Assembly: GCA_027491395.1 (NCBI GenBank)
Contig: JAOZFI010000041.1
Coordinates: forward strand, 1-64,000
DNA from: Thermoproteota archaeon
Lineage (GTDB): Archaea > Korarchaeota > Korarchaeia > Korarchaeales > Korarchaeaceae
Length of the DNA stretch: 64,000 bases
Direction of reading: 5' to 3'
Position numbers and translations under genes: made by a program. Below are positions 1 through 9,082 of the stretch, in pieces; within the stretch, counting starts at the first letter, position 1, and each line of letters begins with the position of its first letter. The notes beneath the pieces are model-generated. The model saw nothing but the letters and a program-made list of their open reading frames with translations, made no database searches and was not told the origin of the DNA.

Positions 1-183
1 ATAGTAAGGCAGAGAAAACCTTACAGGAGGAAGAACGGTCAGTGGGTAGTCTTCGATGATAATGCAGCCGTACTAGTCAACGATGACGGTACCCCCAAAG
101 GTTCGGAGTTCAGGGGCCCAATAGCCAAGGAGGCAATCGAGAGATGGCCCTCGCTGGGAGCCGTCTCTGCTCAGGTAGTGTGA
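1..183 (+). CDS. rpl14: Ribosomal protein uL14, C-terminal part (5' truncated by window)
   Basis: Frame 1 translation [60 protein letters not shown]; position before uL24. Confidence 0.9.
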   Translation: MVRQRKPYRRKNGQWVVFDDNAAVLVNDDGTPKGSEFRGPIAKEAIERWPSLGAVSAQVV

Positions 184-184
184 G

Positions 185-775
185 GTGATCAGATTGCAAA
201 GGACCGTATCGCACAAACCAAGTAAGCAGAGGAGGTACCTGTACAACGCGCCCCTCCACCACATGGGCAAGATAATGTCCGCCCACCTCTCCCCAGAGCT
301 GCGGGAGAGGTACGGGGTCAGGTCAATGCCCATAAGGAAGGGCGACAGAGTCAAGGTAGTCCGAGGTGATTACAAGGGAACCGAGGGGGAGGTCATCTCT
401 GTAGACAGGGAGAAATACAGGATAGCGATCAAGGGACTAATAAGGAAGAAAACCGACGGGACCGAGATACCAATTCCCATCCACCCCTCCAAGGTGATAA
501 TCACGAAGCTTGACCTCAAGGACGATGCTAGGAAAAAGATACTCGAGAGAAAGGGAGTAACCGAGGAGGAGATAGAGGAAGCTATCGAGGAAGAGGAGAG
601 AACCGAGGAGAAAGAAGGGCAGGCAGAAGAGGAAACTTCGAAGGAGGTCGAGGAAGCAGGAGGAGAGCTAAGAACAGAGATGGGAACCAGAGCAGGAGCC
701 GAGACTGAAGGGATAGAGACCCAAGAGAGCCAGAGCGCACCGGATGTGAAACCTGAAGGAAAGGGAGATGAGTGA
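185..775 (+). CDS. rpl24: Ribosomal protein uL24 with long acidic C-terminal tail; true start probably TTG at 194 after SD GAGGTGATC
   Basis: KOW-type [25 protein letters not shown]; synteny. Confidence 0.93.
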   Translation: MIRLQRTVSHKPSKQRRYLYNAPLHHMGKIMSAHLSPELRERYGVRSMPIRKGDRVKVVRGDYKGTEGEVISVDREKYRIAIKGLIRKKTDGTEIPIPIHPSKVIITKLDLKDDARKKILERKGVTEEEIEEAIEEEERTEEKEGQAEEETSKEVEEAGGELRTEMGTRAGAETEGIETQESQSAPDVKPEGKGDE

Positions 776-1500
776 TTATGGGGAAGATGGGAGGAAGCAG
801 GCATCTAAAGAGACTTGCGGCTCCTGGCTACTGGCCTATAGCCAAGAGGGAGAAGGTCTGGGTGGTCAAGCCGAGACCGGGCCCCCATCCCATGGAGCAG
901 GGGTTCCCTCTGCTCGTAGTGGTCAGGGACATCTTGGAGCTGGCCACCACGGCTAGAGAGGCCAAAAGGATCATCTTCATGAAGAAGATCTGGGTGGACG
1001 GCAAGCCTAGGTACAATTACAAGTACCAAGTGGGTCTAATGGATGTGGTCTCAATACCGGACTTGGGTAAGCATTACAGAATAGTTCCTGATCCCTTCAA
1101 GTTCTTGAAGCTTGTGGAGATACCCGAGGCAGAATCCAACCTCAAGATCGTCAAGGTGATGGGTAAGAGGACTGTGAGGGGAGGGAAGATACAGCTGACC
1201 ACCCATGACGGGAGGAACTTCCTGTTGAGGCCTGATTCGGACACGGCTAAATCGATCAGGGTAGGCCATTCTCTACTGATAGAGGTACCATCCCAGGAGA
1301 TAAAGCAGATCTTCCCGCTTGAGGTGGGAGCTGTTGCCGCCATGATCAGAGGGAGGATGGCGGGTCACATAGGCACCATAAAGGAGCTGGCGGAGTTCAT
1401 TGAGCTGCAGGACTTGGAGGATCCCAACCTGATATACAGGGGAACCTCGGAGAACGTGCTGGTCGTCGGGAGGGAGAAACCAGCTATAAGGGTGAGGTGA
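772..1500 (+). CDS. rps4e: Ribosomal protein eS4
   Basis: [34 protein letters not shown]; synteny. Confidence 0.97.
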   Translation: MIMGKMGGSRHLKRLAAPGYWPIAKREKVWVVKPRPGPHPMEQGFPLLVVVRDILELATTAREAKRIIFMKKIWVDGKPRYNYKYQVGLMDVVSIPDLGKHYRIVPDPFKFLKLVEIPEAESNLKIVKVMGKRTVRGGKIQLTTHDGRNFLLRPDSDTAKSIRVGHSLLIEVPSQEIKQIFPLEVGAVAAMIRGRMAGHIGTIKELAEFIELQDLEDPNLIYRGTSENVLVVGREKPAIRVR

Positions 1501-1504
1501 TTCC

Positions 1505-2065
1505 ATGACTGTTGAGCTGGCTAACGCCATAGAGGAGAGATGGAAGAGCAACCCCATGCTCATGCCAAAGGTAATGGCAGTGACCTTGAACATAGCCGTC
1601 GGCAGGAGCGGGGAAGTACTCCTGAGAGCCGGTAAGGTGCTTGAGGAACTCACCGGACAGAAACCCGTCCATAGAAGGGCTAAGAGGACCATTAGAGAGT
1701 TCGGAATAAGAAAAAGGGAGCCCATAGCTGTCACAGTCACTGTCAGGGGTAAGAAGGCTCTGAAATTGTTGGACAGGGTGGCCGATGCTGTGGACAGGAG
1801 GATCAGAGCCAGCGCCTTTGATGAGTTCGGTAACTTCGCCTTCGGTATAAAGGAGCACATAGAGATCCCCGGGGTTAGGTACAAGGCCGACATAGGGATC
1901 TTCGGCATGGATGTCATCGTGACCATGGGGAGGGCTGGCTACAGAGTAGCTAAGAGGAGGATAAAGCGCGCGAGGATACCTAGGAGGCACAGGCTGACTA
2001 GGGAGGAGTCCATGGTCTTCGCGGAAAAGTACTTAAGGCTGAAGGTGCTGTCCGATAGCGAGTGA
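1505..2065 (+). CDS. rpl5: Ribosomal protein uL5
   Basis: uL5 motifs (LNIAVGRSGE, EHIEIPGVRYKADIGIFGMD); synteny. Confidence 0.96.
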   Translation: MTVELANAIEERWKSNPMLMPKVMAVTLNIAVGRSGEVLLRAGKVLEELTGQKPVHRRAKRTIREFGIRKREPIAVTVTVRGKKALKLLDRVADAVDRRIRASAFDEFGNFAFGIKEHIEIPGVRYKADIGIFGMDVIVTMGRAGYRVAKRRIKRARIPRRHRLTREESMVFAEKYLRLKVLSDSE

Positions 2066-2079
2066 GGTGAGGGGGTAAA

Positions 2080-2244
2080 ATGGCTAAGCCGAGGAGAAAG
2101 GTGAGGACCAAGGGAAAGGGCGCTTACGTGTGCAGGAGATGCGGGAGAGTGGGGAGGGGCATAATCCGGAAGTACGGTCTCTACCTCTGCAGGCAGTGCT
2201 TCTTGGAAGTGGCTCCCCTCATGGGATGGAAGAAGTACGAGTGA
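2080..2244 (+). CDS. rps14: Ribosomal protein uS14, zinc-binding (54 aa; absent from supplied ORF track)
   Basis: Own translation [54 protein letters not shown]; two CxxC; between uL5 and uS8. Confidence 0.95.
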   Translation: MAKPRRKVRTKGKGAYVCRRCGRVGRGIIRKYGLYLCRQCFLEVAPLMGWKKYE

Positions 2245-2255
2245 GGTGATCGCTG

Positions 2256-2648
2256 ATGACGAGGCTGGATCCATTGGCCGACGCTATGAGCACCCTGACC
2301 AATGCCTCTAGGGTCGGGAAGAGGGAGACTGTCATAAACATAGCCTCCAAGCTCATAGGGAAGGTGCTGAGGATACTCCAAGAGGAGGGCTACGTTGAGG
2401 AGTTCGAGTACATAGACGATGGAAGGGCCGGGAAGTACAGGGTCAGGTTGAAGGGAAGGATAAACAAGGCGGGAGTCATAAAACCGAGGTTCTCGGTGAA
2501 GAAAGATGAGTTCCTGTACTGGGAGAAGATGTACCTGCCGGCAGAGAACGTGGGGGTCATAATAGTCTCCACCAACCAGGGAATCATGAGTCACAGGGAG
2601 GCGAAGAAGAGGGGAATTGGAGGGGTCCTCCTCGCTTACTGCTACTGA
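2256..2648 (+). CDS. rps8: Ribosomal protein uS8
   Basis: [18 protein letters not shown] ... [26 protein letters not shown]. Confidence 0.97.
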   Translation: MTRLDPLADAMSTLTNASRVGKRETVINIASKLIGKVLRILQEEGYVEEFEYIDDGRAGKYRVRLKGRINKAGVIKPRFSVKKDEFLYWEKMYLPAENVGVIIVSTNQGIMSHREAKKRGIGGVLLAYCY

Positions 2649-2664
2649 TACTGAGGTGATGGAG

Positions 2665-3216
2665 ATGGGCAGGTTTCCTAGAATGGTCACTCAAGCTCAG
2701 GAGATTGAGGTCCCTGTGGTAGAGGGTGTTGACGTCGAGGTGGATGGTTCCAAGGTGGTGGTCAAGGGCCCGAAGGGTAGGCTCGAGAAGAAGTTCCACG
2801 AGGAATTGGTGGAGATCATTAAAGAGGGAGACAAGGTCAAGGTGAGAGTCTACGGTAAGAGGAAGTTCCATTATGCTTACTTGGGGACAGTGGCGGCCCA
2901 CATCAAGAACATGATGAAGGGGGTCACCGAAGGCTTCTCCAAGGAGATGATAATAGTGTACGCCCACTTCCCGATGAAGGTCGAGGTAGACGAGAAGAGG
3001 AAACTCGTCGTGATAAATAACTTCCTCGGGGAGAAGGCTCCCAGATACGCTAAGATCGTCGGGGATACTAAGGTGAGGGTTGAAGGGGACAGGATATATA
3101 TTGAGGGCATATCAAAGGAGGATGTCGGGCAGACGGCGGCCAACATCAGGCAGGCCACTAGAATAAAGGATAAGGATCCGAGGGTGTTTATGGACGGTAT
3201 CTACGTGGTGAAGTGA
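2665..3216 (+). CDS. rpl6: Ribosomal protein uL6 (ORF-track start 2617 is 5'-extended; SD GAGGTGAT precedes ATG 2659/2665)
   Basis: VEVDGSKVVVKGPKGRLEKKF ... synteny. Confidence 0.95.
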   Translation: MGRFPRMVTQAQEIEVPVVEGVDVEVDGSKVVVKGPKGRLEKKFHEELVEIIKEGDKVKVRVYGKRKFHYAYLGTVAAHIKNMMKGVTEGFSKEMIIVYAHFPMKVEVDEKRKLVVINNFLGEKAPRYAKIVGDTKVRVEGDRIYIEGISKEDVGQTAANIRQATRIKDKDPRVFMDGIYVVK

Positions 3217-3217
3217 A

Positions 3218-3604
3218 ATGACTGAGTCGAGAGTGGAGGAAAATAGGATTCTCTTACAGAGATTGAAGAAGGGAAAACCTAGGTTCCTGAACCTAGCTAG
3301 ATACTGGAGGTTGGGCGCTGTCAAGAGCTGGAGAAAACCTCGGGGGATAGATAACAAGCAGAGGCTGAAGCTGAAGAGCAGGCCCAAGCAACCGGTGATC
3401 GGATACAAGAATCCTGATGAGATCAGGGGCCTTCATCCCTCGGGCAGGAAGCCCGTTATAGTGCACAATGTGAAAGAGCTGAGGAGCGTGGCCGAGGAGT
3501 ACGGTAACGAAGCTGTAATCTACATAGCGGGTACCGTGGGGGGAAGGAAGAGGGCCGCCATAAGGGAGGAGGCGCGGAGACTGGGACTCACCCTAGCCAA
3601 CTAG
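3218..3604 (+). CDS. rpl32e: Ribosomal protein eL32
   Basis: SWRKPRGIDNKQRLKLKSRPKQPVIGYKNP. Confidence 0.96.
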   Translation: MTESRVEENRILLQRLKKGKPRFLNLARYWRLGAVKSWRKPRGIDNKQRLKLKSRPKQPVIGYKNPDEIRGLHPSGRKPVIVHNVKELRSVAEEYGNEAVIYIAGTVGGRKRAAIREEARRLGLTLAN

Positions 3605-3608
3605 AGAG

Positions 3609-4043
3609 GTGATGCAAGTGAAACTGGATTACCAGAAGAGGCTGGCTGCCAAGGTGGCTGGTGTCGGCTTAGACAGGGTTAGGATAAACCCTGAGAAGAT
3701 AGAGCTCATACAGGAAGCGATAACTAGGAGCGATATAAGGAGACTGATAAGGTCCGGGGCCATAGAGATACTGCCCAAGAGGGGAGTGAGTAGAGCCAGG
3801 ACCAGGGCGAGGCCGAAACGCAGGGGTCCTGGTAGGAGGAAAGGCGGCAAGTACTCACGACTTCCTAGGAAGAGGAGATGGATAAACAAGATAAGAGCCC
3901 TGAGGAGGGAACTCAAATCGATGAAAGAGAGGGGGATAATAGACGCCAAGATGTACAGGGATCTCTACAGGAGACTCTCTAGGTTCGACAGCGTCGCCCA
4001 CCTCAGGTCCCACGTCATGAGGGAGGTGAAGGGGGTTGGCTAG
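3609..4043 (+). CDS. rpl19e: Ribosomal protein eL19 (likely start GTG 3618)
   Basis: LDYQKRLAAKVAGVGLDRVRINPEKIE ... RTRARPKRRGPGRRKG. Confidence 0.96.
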   Translation: MMQVKLDYQKRLAAKVAGVGLDRVRINPEKIELIQEAITRSDIRRLIRSGAIEILPKRGVSRARTRARPKRRGPGRRKGGKYSRLPRKRRWINKIRALRRELKSMKERGIIDAKMYRDLYRRLSRFDSVAHLRSHVMREVKGVG

Positions 4044-4638
4044 ATCAGCTAGGTACAAGGTCAGATTCAGACGGAGAAGGGAGGGTAAGACCGACTACAA
4101 GAAGAGGCTGGCTCTGCTGAAGAGCGGGCTCCCTAGGATGGTGGTCAGGAGGACTAACAGGTACGTAATAGTACAGTTCGTCAAGTTCAGACCCGAGGGG
4201 GATGAGGTAATAGCATACGCTTTCTCCAAGGAGCTATCGAGATATGGATGGCCGTACGGAGGGAAGAACACGCCTGCGGCCTATCTCACCGGGTACTTGG
4301 CGGCTCTGAGGGCTAAGGAGGCGGGAGTCGAGAAGGCGGTTTTAGATATAGGAAGGTTCCCATCCACCAAGGGCTCTAGGCTCTACGCGGCCCTCAAAGG
4401 TGCCTTTGACGCGGGCATAGAGATTCCCCACTCTCCAGAGGTCCTACCCGAGGAGGACAGGATAAAGGGCGAGCACATAGCCTCTTGGGCCTCTTCTTTA
4501 AAGGAGGAGAGCGAGGAGTTCTATAGGAGACAGTTTGCCATTTACTTGTCTAGGGAAGCAGATCCGGAGTCCATGCCCGAGGTCTTCGAGAGGGTGCTGT
4601 CCCAGCTGGAGCGCGGGCTCTCGGGAGGCAATGGTTAA
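4036..4638 (+). CDS. rpl18: Ribosomal protein uL18
   Basis: RYKVRFRRRREGKTDYKKRLALLKSGLPRMVVRRTN. Confidence 0.96.
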   Translation: MARSARYKVRFRRRREGKTDYKKRLALLKSGLPRMVVRRTNRYVIVQFVKFRPEGDEVIAYAFSKELSRYGWPYGGKNTPAAYLTGYLAALRAKEAGVEKAVLDIGRFPSTKGSRLYAALKGAFDAGIEIPHSPEVLPEEDRIKGEHIASWASSLKEESEEFYRRQFAIYLSREADPESMPEVFERVLSQLERGLSGGNG

Positions 4639-4671
4639 ATAAGCAGGGAGCTAAGGGAGGGTTGAGGAAAA

Positions 4672-5316
4672 ATGTCAGCCGAGGGAGAGGCTCAAAGCGA
4701 GTTGGAGAGGACTTGGACCCCCAGAACTAGGGTGGGCAAGCTCGTCGCCGAAGGTAGGATCAAGAGCATAGACGAGATACTGAGGAGGGGCATACCCATC
4801 CAAGAGCCGGAGATAGTCGATCTCTTGGTTCCAGGCCTTAAAGAGGAGATAATAGAGGTGAGGAGGGTTCAGAGACAGACCGACGCGGGCGAGCTGACCC
4901 AGCTCAGGATAGTGGCTGCTGTCGGAGATGGGATGAGCTACGTCGGTGTCGGGAAGGGCAAGGGGAGGGAGTTCAGGATAGCCTTGGCTGATGCCATAAG
5001 GAACGCCAAGCTGAACATAGTAAAGGTGAGGAAGGGCTGTGGCTCTTGGGAATGCGGCTGCGGCAGGCCCCACTCGATCCCTGCCACGGTGACCGGGTCC
5101 TCAGGCTCCGTGAGAGTCACCCTGATGCCAGCCCCTAGGAAGCTGGGTATAGTGGGTAACGAGACCGCTAAGGTGATACTGGGACTGGGTGGCCTGCAGG
5201 ATGTCAGGGTGTTCTCCAAAGGTCAGACGAAGAACAGGATGAACTACGCCTTCGCGATACACGACGCGCTTTGGAAGCTGCTTCTGATGACCCTCCCGCA
5301 GGACTGGAGGGTCTGA
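4672..5316 (+). CDS. rps5: Ribosomal protein uS5
   Basis: VGVGKGKGREFRIALADAIRNAKLNIVKVRKGCGSWECGC. Confidence 0.97.
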   Translation: MSAEGEAQSELERTWTPRTRVGKLVAEGRIKSIDEILRRGIPIQEPEIVDLLVPGLKEEIIEVRRVQRQTDAGELTQLRIVAAVGDGMSYVGVGKGKGREFRIALADAIRNAKLNIVKVRKGCGSWECGCGRPHSIPATVTGSSGSVRVTLMPAPRKLGIVGNETAKVILGLGGLQDVRVFSKGQTKNRMNYAFAIHDALWKLLLMTLPQDWRV

Positions 5317-5359
5317 TCTAAAGCTTTTTATTCCCTCGTTCTAGTCAGGTGGAGAGGCG

Positions 5360-5399
5360 CGCGCCCGTTAGGCGCGGGAGCGCACGATGTCGGGTGCGC
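5360..5399 (+). promoter_or_regulatory. Two tandem hairpins in putative uL30 mRNA leader
   Basis: CGCGCC-CGTTA-GGCGCG (5360-5376) and GCGCAC-GATGTCGG-GTGCGC (5380-5399). Confidence 0.5.
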
Positions 5400-5417
5400 C
5401 CTGAGAGGTGGTTGGGA

Positions 5418-5906
5418 TTGGAAGAGTTCCCGCTGATGGCCGTTGTGAGGATAAGAGGTAGAGTTGACATAAAGCCGGATATACGGCATACTCTGGATAT
5501 GCTCCACATGAAGAGGAAGTTCTGGGCTACCGTGGTGCCCCTGACTCCCTCGTATAAGGGAATGCTTCATAAGGTGAAGGACTACACCGCTTATGGAGAG
5601 ATCGACAGGGAGACCCTGATACAACTGCTCAAGGCTAGAGGGGAACTCACTACTGGAGGCAGGCTGACGGACGAGTGGCTGGAGAAACATAGGGAGGAGA
5701 CCGGCTTCTCAAGTGTAGAGGAGCTGGTCGATGCAGTTATGAGGGGAGAGGTGAGGCTTCACAAGTTGAAATGGCTAAAGCCCTACTTCAGACTTCATCC
5801 CCCGAAGGGAGGGTTCAAGAAGACGACGAAAAGGGCGTGGAATGACGGAGGAGAGTTGGGATATAGGGGGAAGGAGATAAATAGGCTCCTGAGGAGGATG
5901 ATATGA
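5418..5906 (+). CDS. rpl30: Ribosomal protein uL30 (ORF track starts at 5349; likely start TTG 5418 or ATG 5436)
   Basis: MAVVRIRGRVDIKPDIRHTLDMLHMKRKFWATVV. Confidence 0.93.
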   Translation: MEEFPLMAVVRIRGRVDIKPDIRHTLDMLHMKRKFWATVVPLTPSYKGMLHKVKDYTAYGEIDRETLIQLLKARGELTTGGRLTDEWLEKHREETGFSSVEELVDAVMRGEVRLHKLKWLKPYFRLHPPKGGFKKTTKRAWNDGGELGYRGKEINRLLRRMI

Positions 5907-6370
5907 TGCGGACTATACCTAGGAGGAGGAAGAAGAGTAGGAAGCTGAGAGGACACAGGCTCCACGGATATGGGCAGCAGAGGCAGCACAGGAGAAGTGG
6001 AAGACAGGGTGGATTCGGAAAGGCAGGAGTGAAGAAGCATCTCTGGACTTGGATAACAGCGTATGAGCCAGACTACTTCGGCAGGGGCAGGAGGGGATTC
6101 AAGAGACCAAGGGCCGTGGTGAGGGAGGTGAGGACTGTAAATGTGGGAGAGTTGGAGAGAATGCTCCCGGACCTGATGGCCCTAGGATACGCTAGGGAGA
6201 CTGAGAAGGGCATAGAGGTAGACCTATCTGAGGCTGGTTACGATAAGCTCTTGGGCAGGGGTAGAGTCACCAAGCCCCTGTTGGTCAAGGTCAATTTCGC
6301 CACGGAGATGGCCGTCAGGAAGCTAGAGGAGGTAGGAGGCACTGTGATAACGGAATCGAAGTTGGAGTGA
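5903..6370 (+). CDS. rpl15: Ribosomal protein uL15
   Basis: RKKSRKLRGHRLHGYGQQRQHRRSGRQGGFGKAGVKKH. Confidence 0.96.
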   Translation: MMRTIPRRRKKSRKLRGHRLHGYGQQRQHRRSGRQGGFGKAGVKKHLWTWITAYEPDYFGRGRRGFKRPRAVVREVRTVNVGELERMLPDLMALGYARETEKGIEVDLSEAGYDKLLGRGRVTKPLLVKVNFATEMAVRKLEEVGGTVITESKLE

Positions 6371-6380
6371 GGGGGTAGAT

Positions 6381-7784
6381 ATGAGCATTGTGAGGGAGAT
6401 AATTGCTAAGATAAACAAAGGAATACCAGAGGTAGAAAAGCCCAAGAGAACCCCCTCCCTCAAGGAGAAGCTCATATGGACGGCCATAACCCTCCTAATA
6501 TACTTTTTCCTGACCGAGGTCCCCCTATACGGTATCCCTAGAGGTGGACTGGATTTCCTAGCGGAACTGAGGGTGATATTCGCTGGAGCTCAGGGGAGCA
6601 TAGTAGAATTGGGAATAGGACCGGTCGTAACCGCCGGAATAGTACTGGAGCTGCTCGTGGGCAGCAAGATAGTTCAGTTGGATTTGACGGATCCAGAGGA
6701 CAGGAAGTTCTTCCAAGAGGCCCAGAGGGTAGCAGCCATATTCTTCATTCTCTTCGAGGTCTCTGCTTACACAATGGGAGGGAGATTCGGCGCCCTTACC
6801 ACCGAGCAGGCCCTGCTGGCCATAGCCCAACTCTCGCTGGGGAGCTTCCTCCTGATGATGCTGGACGACTTGGTCAGCAAGTGGGGGATAGGGAGTGGTA
6901 TAAGTCTCTTCATTCTGGCGGGAGTGGCCCAGAGGGTCATGTGGGGGGCACTGTCCCCTGCTATAGAGAAGAGGAGCGGCAGGTTCGTCGGCGTGATCCC
7001 GGCCCTCCTCACTGAAGGGGCCGGGGCCATATACAGGGGCGCCCTCCCAGATCTCTTAGGACTGATCGCGACCTTCGCCGTCTTCATAGCTGTGGTCTGG
7101 ACTTACGAGGTGAGGGTCAATGTCTCGATAGCTCACACCCTCTACGGCGGTTACAGGACCAAGTACCCGATAAGGCTCCTTTACGTCAGCAATGTACCGA
7201 TAATATTCGCAGCCGCGTTGATAGGGGATATAGACATAATGGCCAAGATAGTTTGGTCCAGAGTGGGGTCCAATCCTGGGGGCTGGTTGAAGTACTTGGT
7301 CGACTTCCTAGGAAGGTATGAGGCAGATCCCATTACCGGGAGCATGGTGCCAGTATCAGGGCTGGCCTACTACTTGGCGACCCCACATGGTCCAGACGTA
7401 CTCGTTCAAGATCCGGTCAGGGCGCTTGTGTACCTAGTGGTCTTGGTCGGGGCTAGCGTCGCCTTCGCTAAGATATGGGTGATGACCGCTGGAATGGATC
7501 CCAGATCGGTCAGCGAGCAGCTCGTCAAGCAGGGAATAGTCGTCCCTGGCAGGAGAGCATCCGTGAAGGTGGTAGCCAAGACCATAGAGAAGTACATAGA
7601 GGCGGTCACCTACCTAGGTGGGTTCATAGTAGGTCTCCTAGCGGCTCTTGCTAACTTTACAGGAGCTCTAGGAACTGGCAGCGGAATACTGCTGGCCGTT
7701 ACCATAGTGGCTGGATTCTACGAGACGCTGATGCGCGAGCGCGCCCTAGAGATGTACCCGAGATTGAAGAAGTTCATAGGATAG
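6381..7784 (+). CDS. secY: Preprotein translocase subunit SecY
   Basis: 10-TM SecY protein (PVVTAGIVLELLVGSK, GIGSGISLFI, MDPRSVSEQLVKQGIVVPG). Confidence 0.97.
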   Translation: MSIVREIIAKINKGIPEVEKPKRTPSLKEKLIWTAITLLIYFFLTEVPLYGIPRGGLDFLAELRVIFAGAQGSIVELGIGPVVTAGIVLELLVGSKIVQLDLTDPEDRKFFQEAQRVAAIFFILFEVSAYTMGGRFGALTTEQALLAIAQLSLGSFLLMMLDDLVSKWGIGSGISLFILAGVAQRVMWGALSPAIEKRSGRFVGVIPALLTEGAGAIYRGALPDLLGLIATFAVFIAVVWTYEVRVNVSIAHTLYGGYRTKYPIRLLYVSNVPIIFAAALIGDIDIMAKIVWSRVGSNPGGWLKYLVDFLGRYEADPITGSMVPVSGLAYYLATPHGPDVLVQDPVRALVYLVVLVGASVAFAKIWVMTAGMDPRSVSEQLVKQGIVVPGRRASVKVVAKTIEKYIEAVTYLGGFIVGLLAALANFTGALGTGSGILLAVTIVAGFYETLMRERALEMYPRLKKFIG

Positions 7785-8297
7785 GTGGTCCAGTTGGATC
7801 TCTCCCTTATACTATTTCCTCCCGGCTCAATCCTCTTTATCACATTCTTGGCCTTCGCCATAAGCCTCTCCATCAACCTGCTCAACAAGAGAACTATAGA
7901 CTACGATAGGCTCAGGGAACTCCAGAAGATCGTTAACGAGTATACCAAGCTCCAAAGGGAGCTGATCAGGGATCCTGAGAACAAGAAGTTGAAGAAGAAG
8001 CTCGACAGGATGAAGCCCCAGTTCGATGCCGCGCGCTCGGAGATGACCAAGATGAACATGAAACCCATGCTCTACACGACTCTACCCATACTTGTGATCT
8101 TCTGGGCCTTAGGGAACTTTTACTCCGAGATCCCAGTGGCTAGACTGCCGTTTCCCCTCCCCTTCATAATGGATTACTTCCATGGGAACAGCGCCCTCTC
8201 CAGCCAGACGATCGGGTACCTAGGCTACTACATAATAGTGTCCTTCCTGTTCTCAATGATATTCCAAAAAATACTGGGAACCTCCCCAACCGAATAA
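7785..8297 (+). CDS. EMC3/TMCO1-like DUF106 membrane insertase
   Basis: TM + coiled-coil + TM architecture; downstream of secY as in other archaea. Confidence 0.85.
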   Translation: MVQLDLSLILFPPGSILFITFLAFAISLSINLLNKRTIDYDRLRELQKIVNEYTKLQRELIRDPENKKLKKKLDRMKPQFDAARSEMTKMNMKPMLYTTLPILVIFWALGNFYSEIPVARLPFPLPFIMDYFHGNSALSSQTIGYLGYYIIVSFLFSMIFQKILGTSPTE

Positions 8298-8412
8298 TTT
8301 TCTTACATTTACCCTAAAAATTTTAACATTCCAATACTACCTCGTGGAACGCTAATAGGCAAATGTTTAAAATCCACAGGTTCGGTTAGGACTGGCCGCG
8401 GGGGTGCTGGTC

Positions 8413-8724
8413 TTGATAATAAAGGACATTAACAAGAGAGGAAGGAACAGGCGTCTTAAGAAGGCTAGGGTAGCTGTTAGAACACCAGGAGGTAGGACCG
8501 TCTACCATTACAGGTACAAGAAACACTCCCCCGCTAGATGCGCGAGGTGCGGGAAACCGCTGAACGCCACGCCTACAGGACCTAGGTCCGTCATGGGCAA
8601 GCTTCCCAAGAGCCAAAGGAGGCCCAACAGACCTTACGGTGGTTATCTCTGCCCCGAATGCCTCCGCGAGTTGATGCTCTCCAAGTACGTAGAGGAGGGC
8701 CTGTCCCTCCTAGCGTCCCTCTGA
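8413..8724 (+). CDS. rpl34e: Ribosomal protein eL34 (track start 8404; TTG 8413 fits the SD GGGGGTG)
   Basis: GGRTVYHYRYKKHSPARCARCGKPLNA; C-terminal CPEC. Confidence 0.92.
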   Translation: MIIKDINKRGRNRRLKKARVAVRTPGGRTVYHYRYKKHSPARCARCGKPLNATPTGPRSVMGKLPKSQRRPNRPYGGYLCPECLRELMLSKYVEEGLSLLASL

Positions 8725-8752
8725 GGGACGCTAACCCCACTCGCGAGAGGGG
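8712..8752 (+). promoter_or_regulatory. Tandem hairpins at eL34 stop / eL14 RBS
   Basis: AGCGTCCCT-CTG-AGGGACGCT (8712-8732) and CCCC(A)CT-CGCG-AG(A)GGGG (8735-8752). Confidence 0.5.
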
Positions 8753-8761
8753 GTGTCTCAT

Positions 8762-9082
8762 ATGGCAGTGATAGAGGTAGGAAGAGTCTGTAGAAAGATA
8801 GCCGGTAGGGAAGCCGGTAGGACCTGCGTAGTAGTCAAGATAATTGATGACAACTTTGTAGAGGTCACGGGGCCAAGGGAACTGACCGGGGTCAGGAGGA
8901 GGAGAGTCAACGTGAAGCACCTCGTACCCCTGCCGATAAAGCTCGACATATCGGAGGGGGCGAGTGACGAGGAGGTCCTAGAAGCCCTTAAGGAGACCGA
9001 TCTATATCAGAAGCTCCTAGAGGAGAAAGAGAAGAGGGAAAGGAAGAAGGGTAAGCCGGCTGAAGGGCTCGAGGAGTCCTGA
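8762..9082 (+). CDS. rpl14e: Ribosomal protein eL14
   Basis: [38 protein letters not shown] 8762 inside track ORF 8753. Confidence 0.94.
   Translation: MAVIEVGRVCRKIAGREAGRTCVVVKIIDDNFVEVTGPRELTGVRRRRVNVKHLVPLPIKLDISEGASDEEVLEALKETDLYQKLLEEKEKRERKKGKPAEGLEES

Noticed and set aside
1273-1926. 217-aa minus-strand ORF
   Set aside because: Antisense to eS4/uL5; coding shadow in a ribosomal operon.
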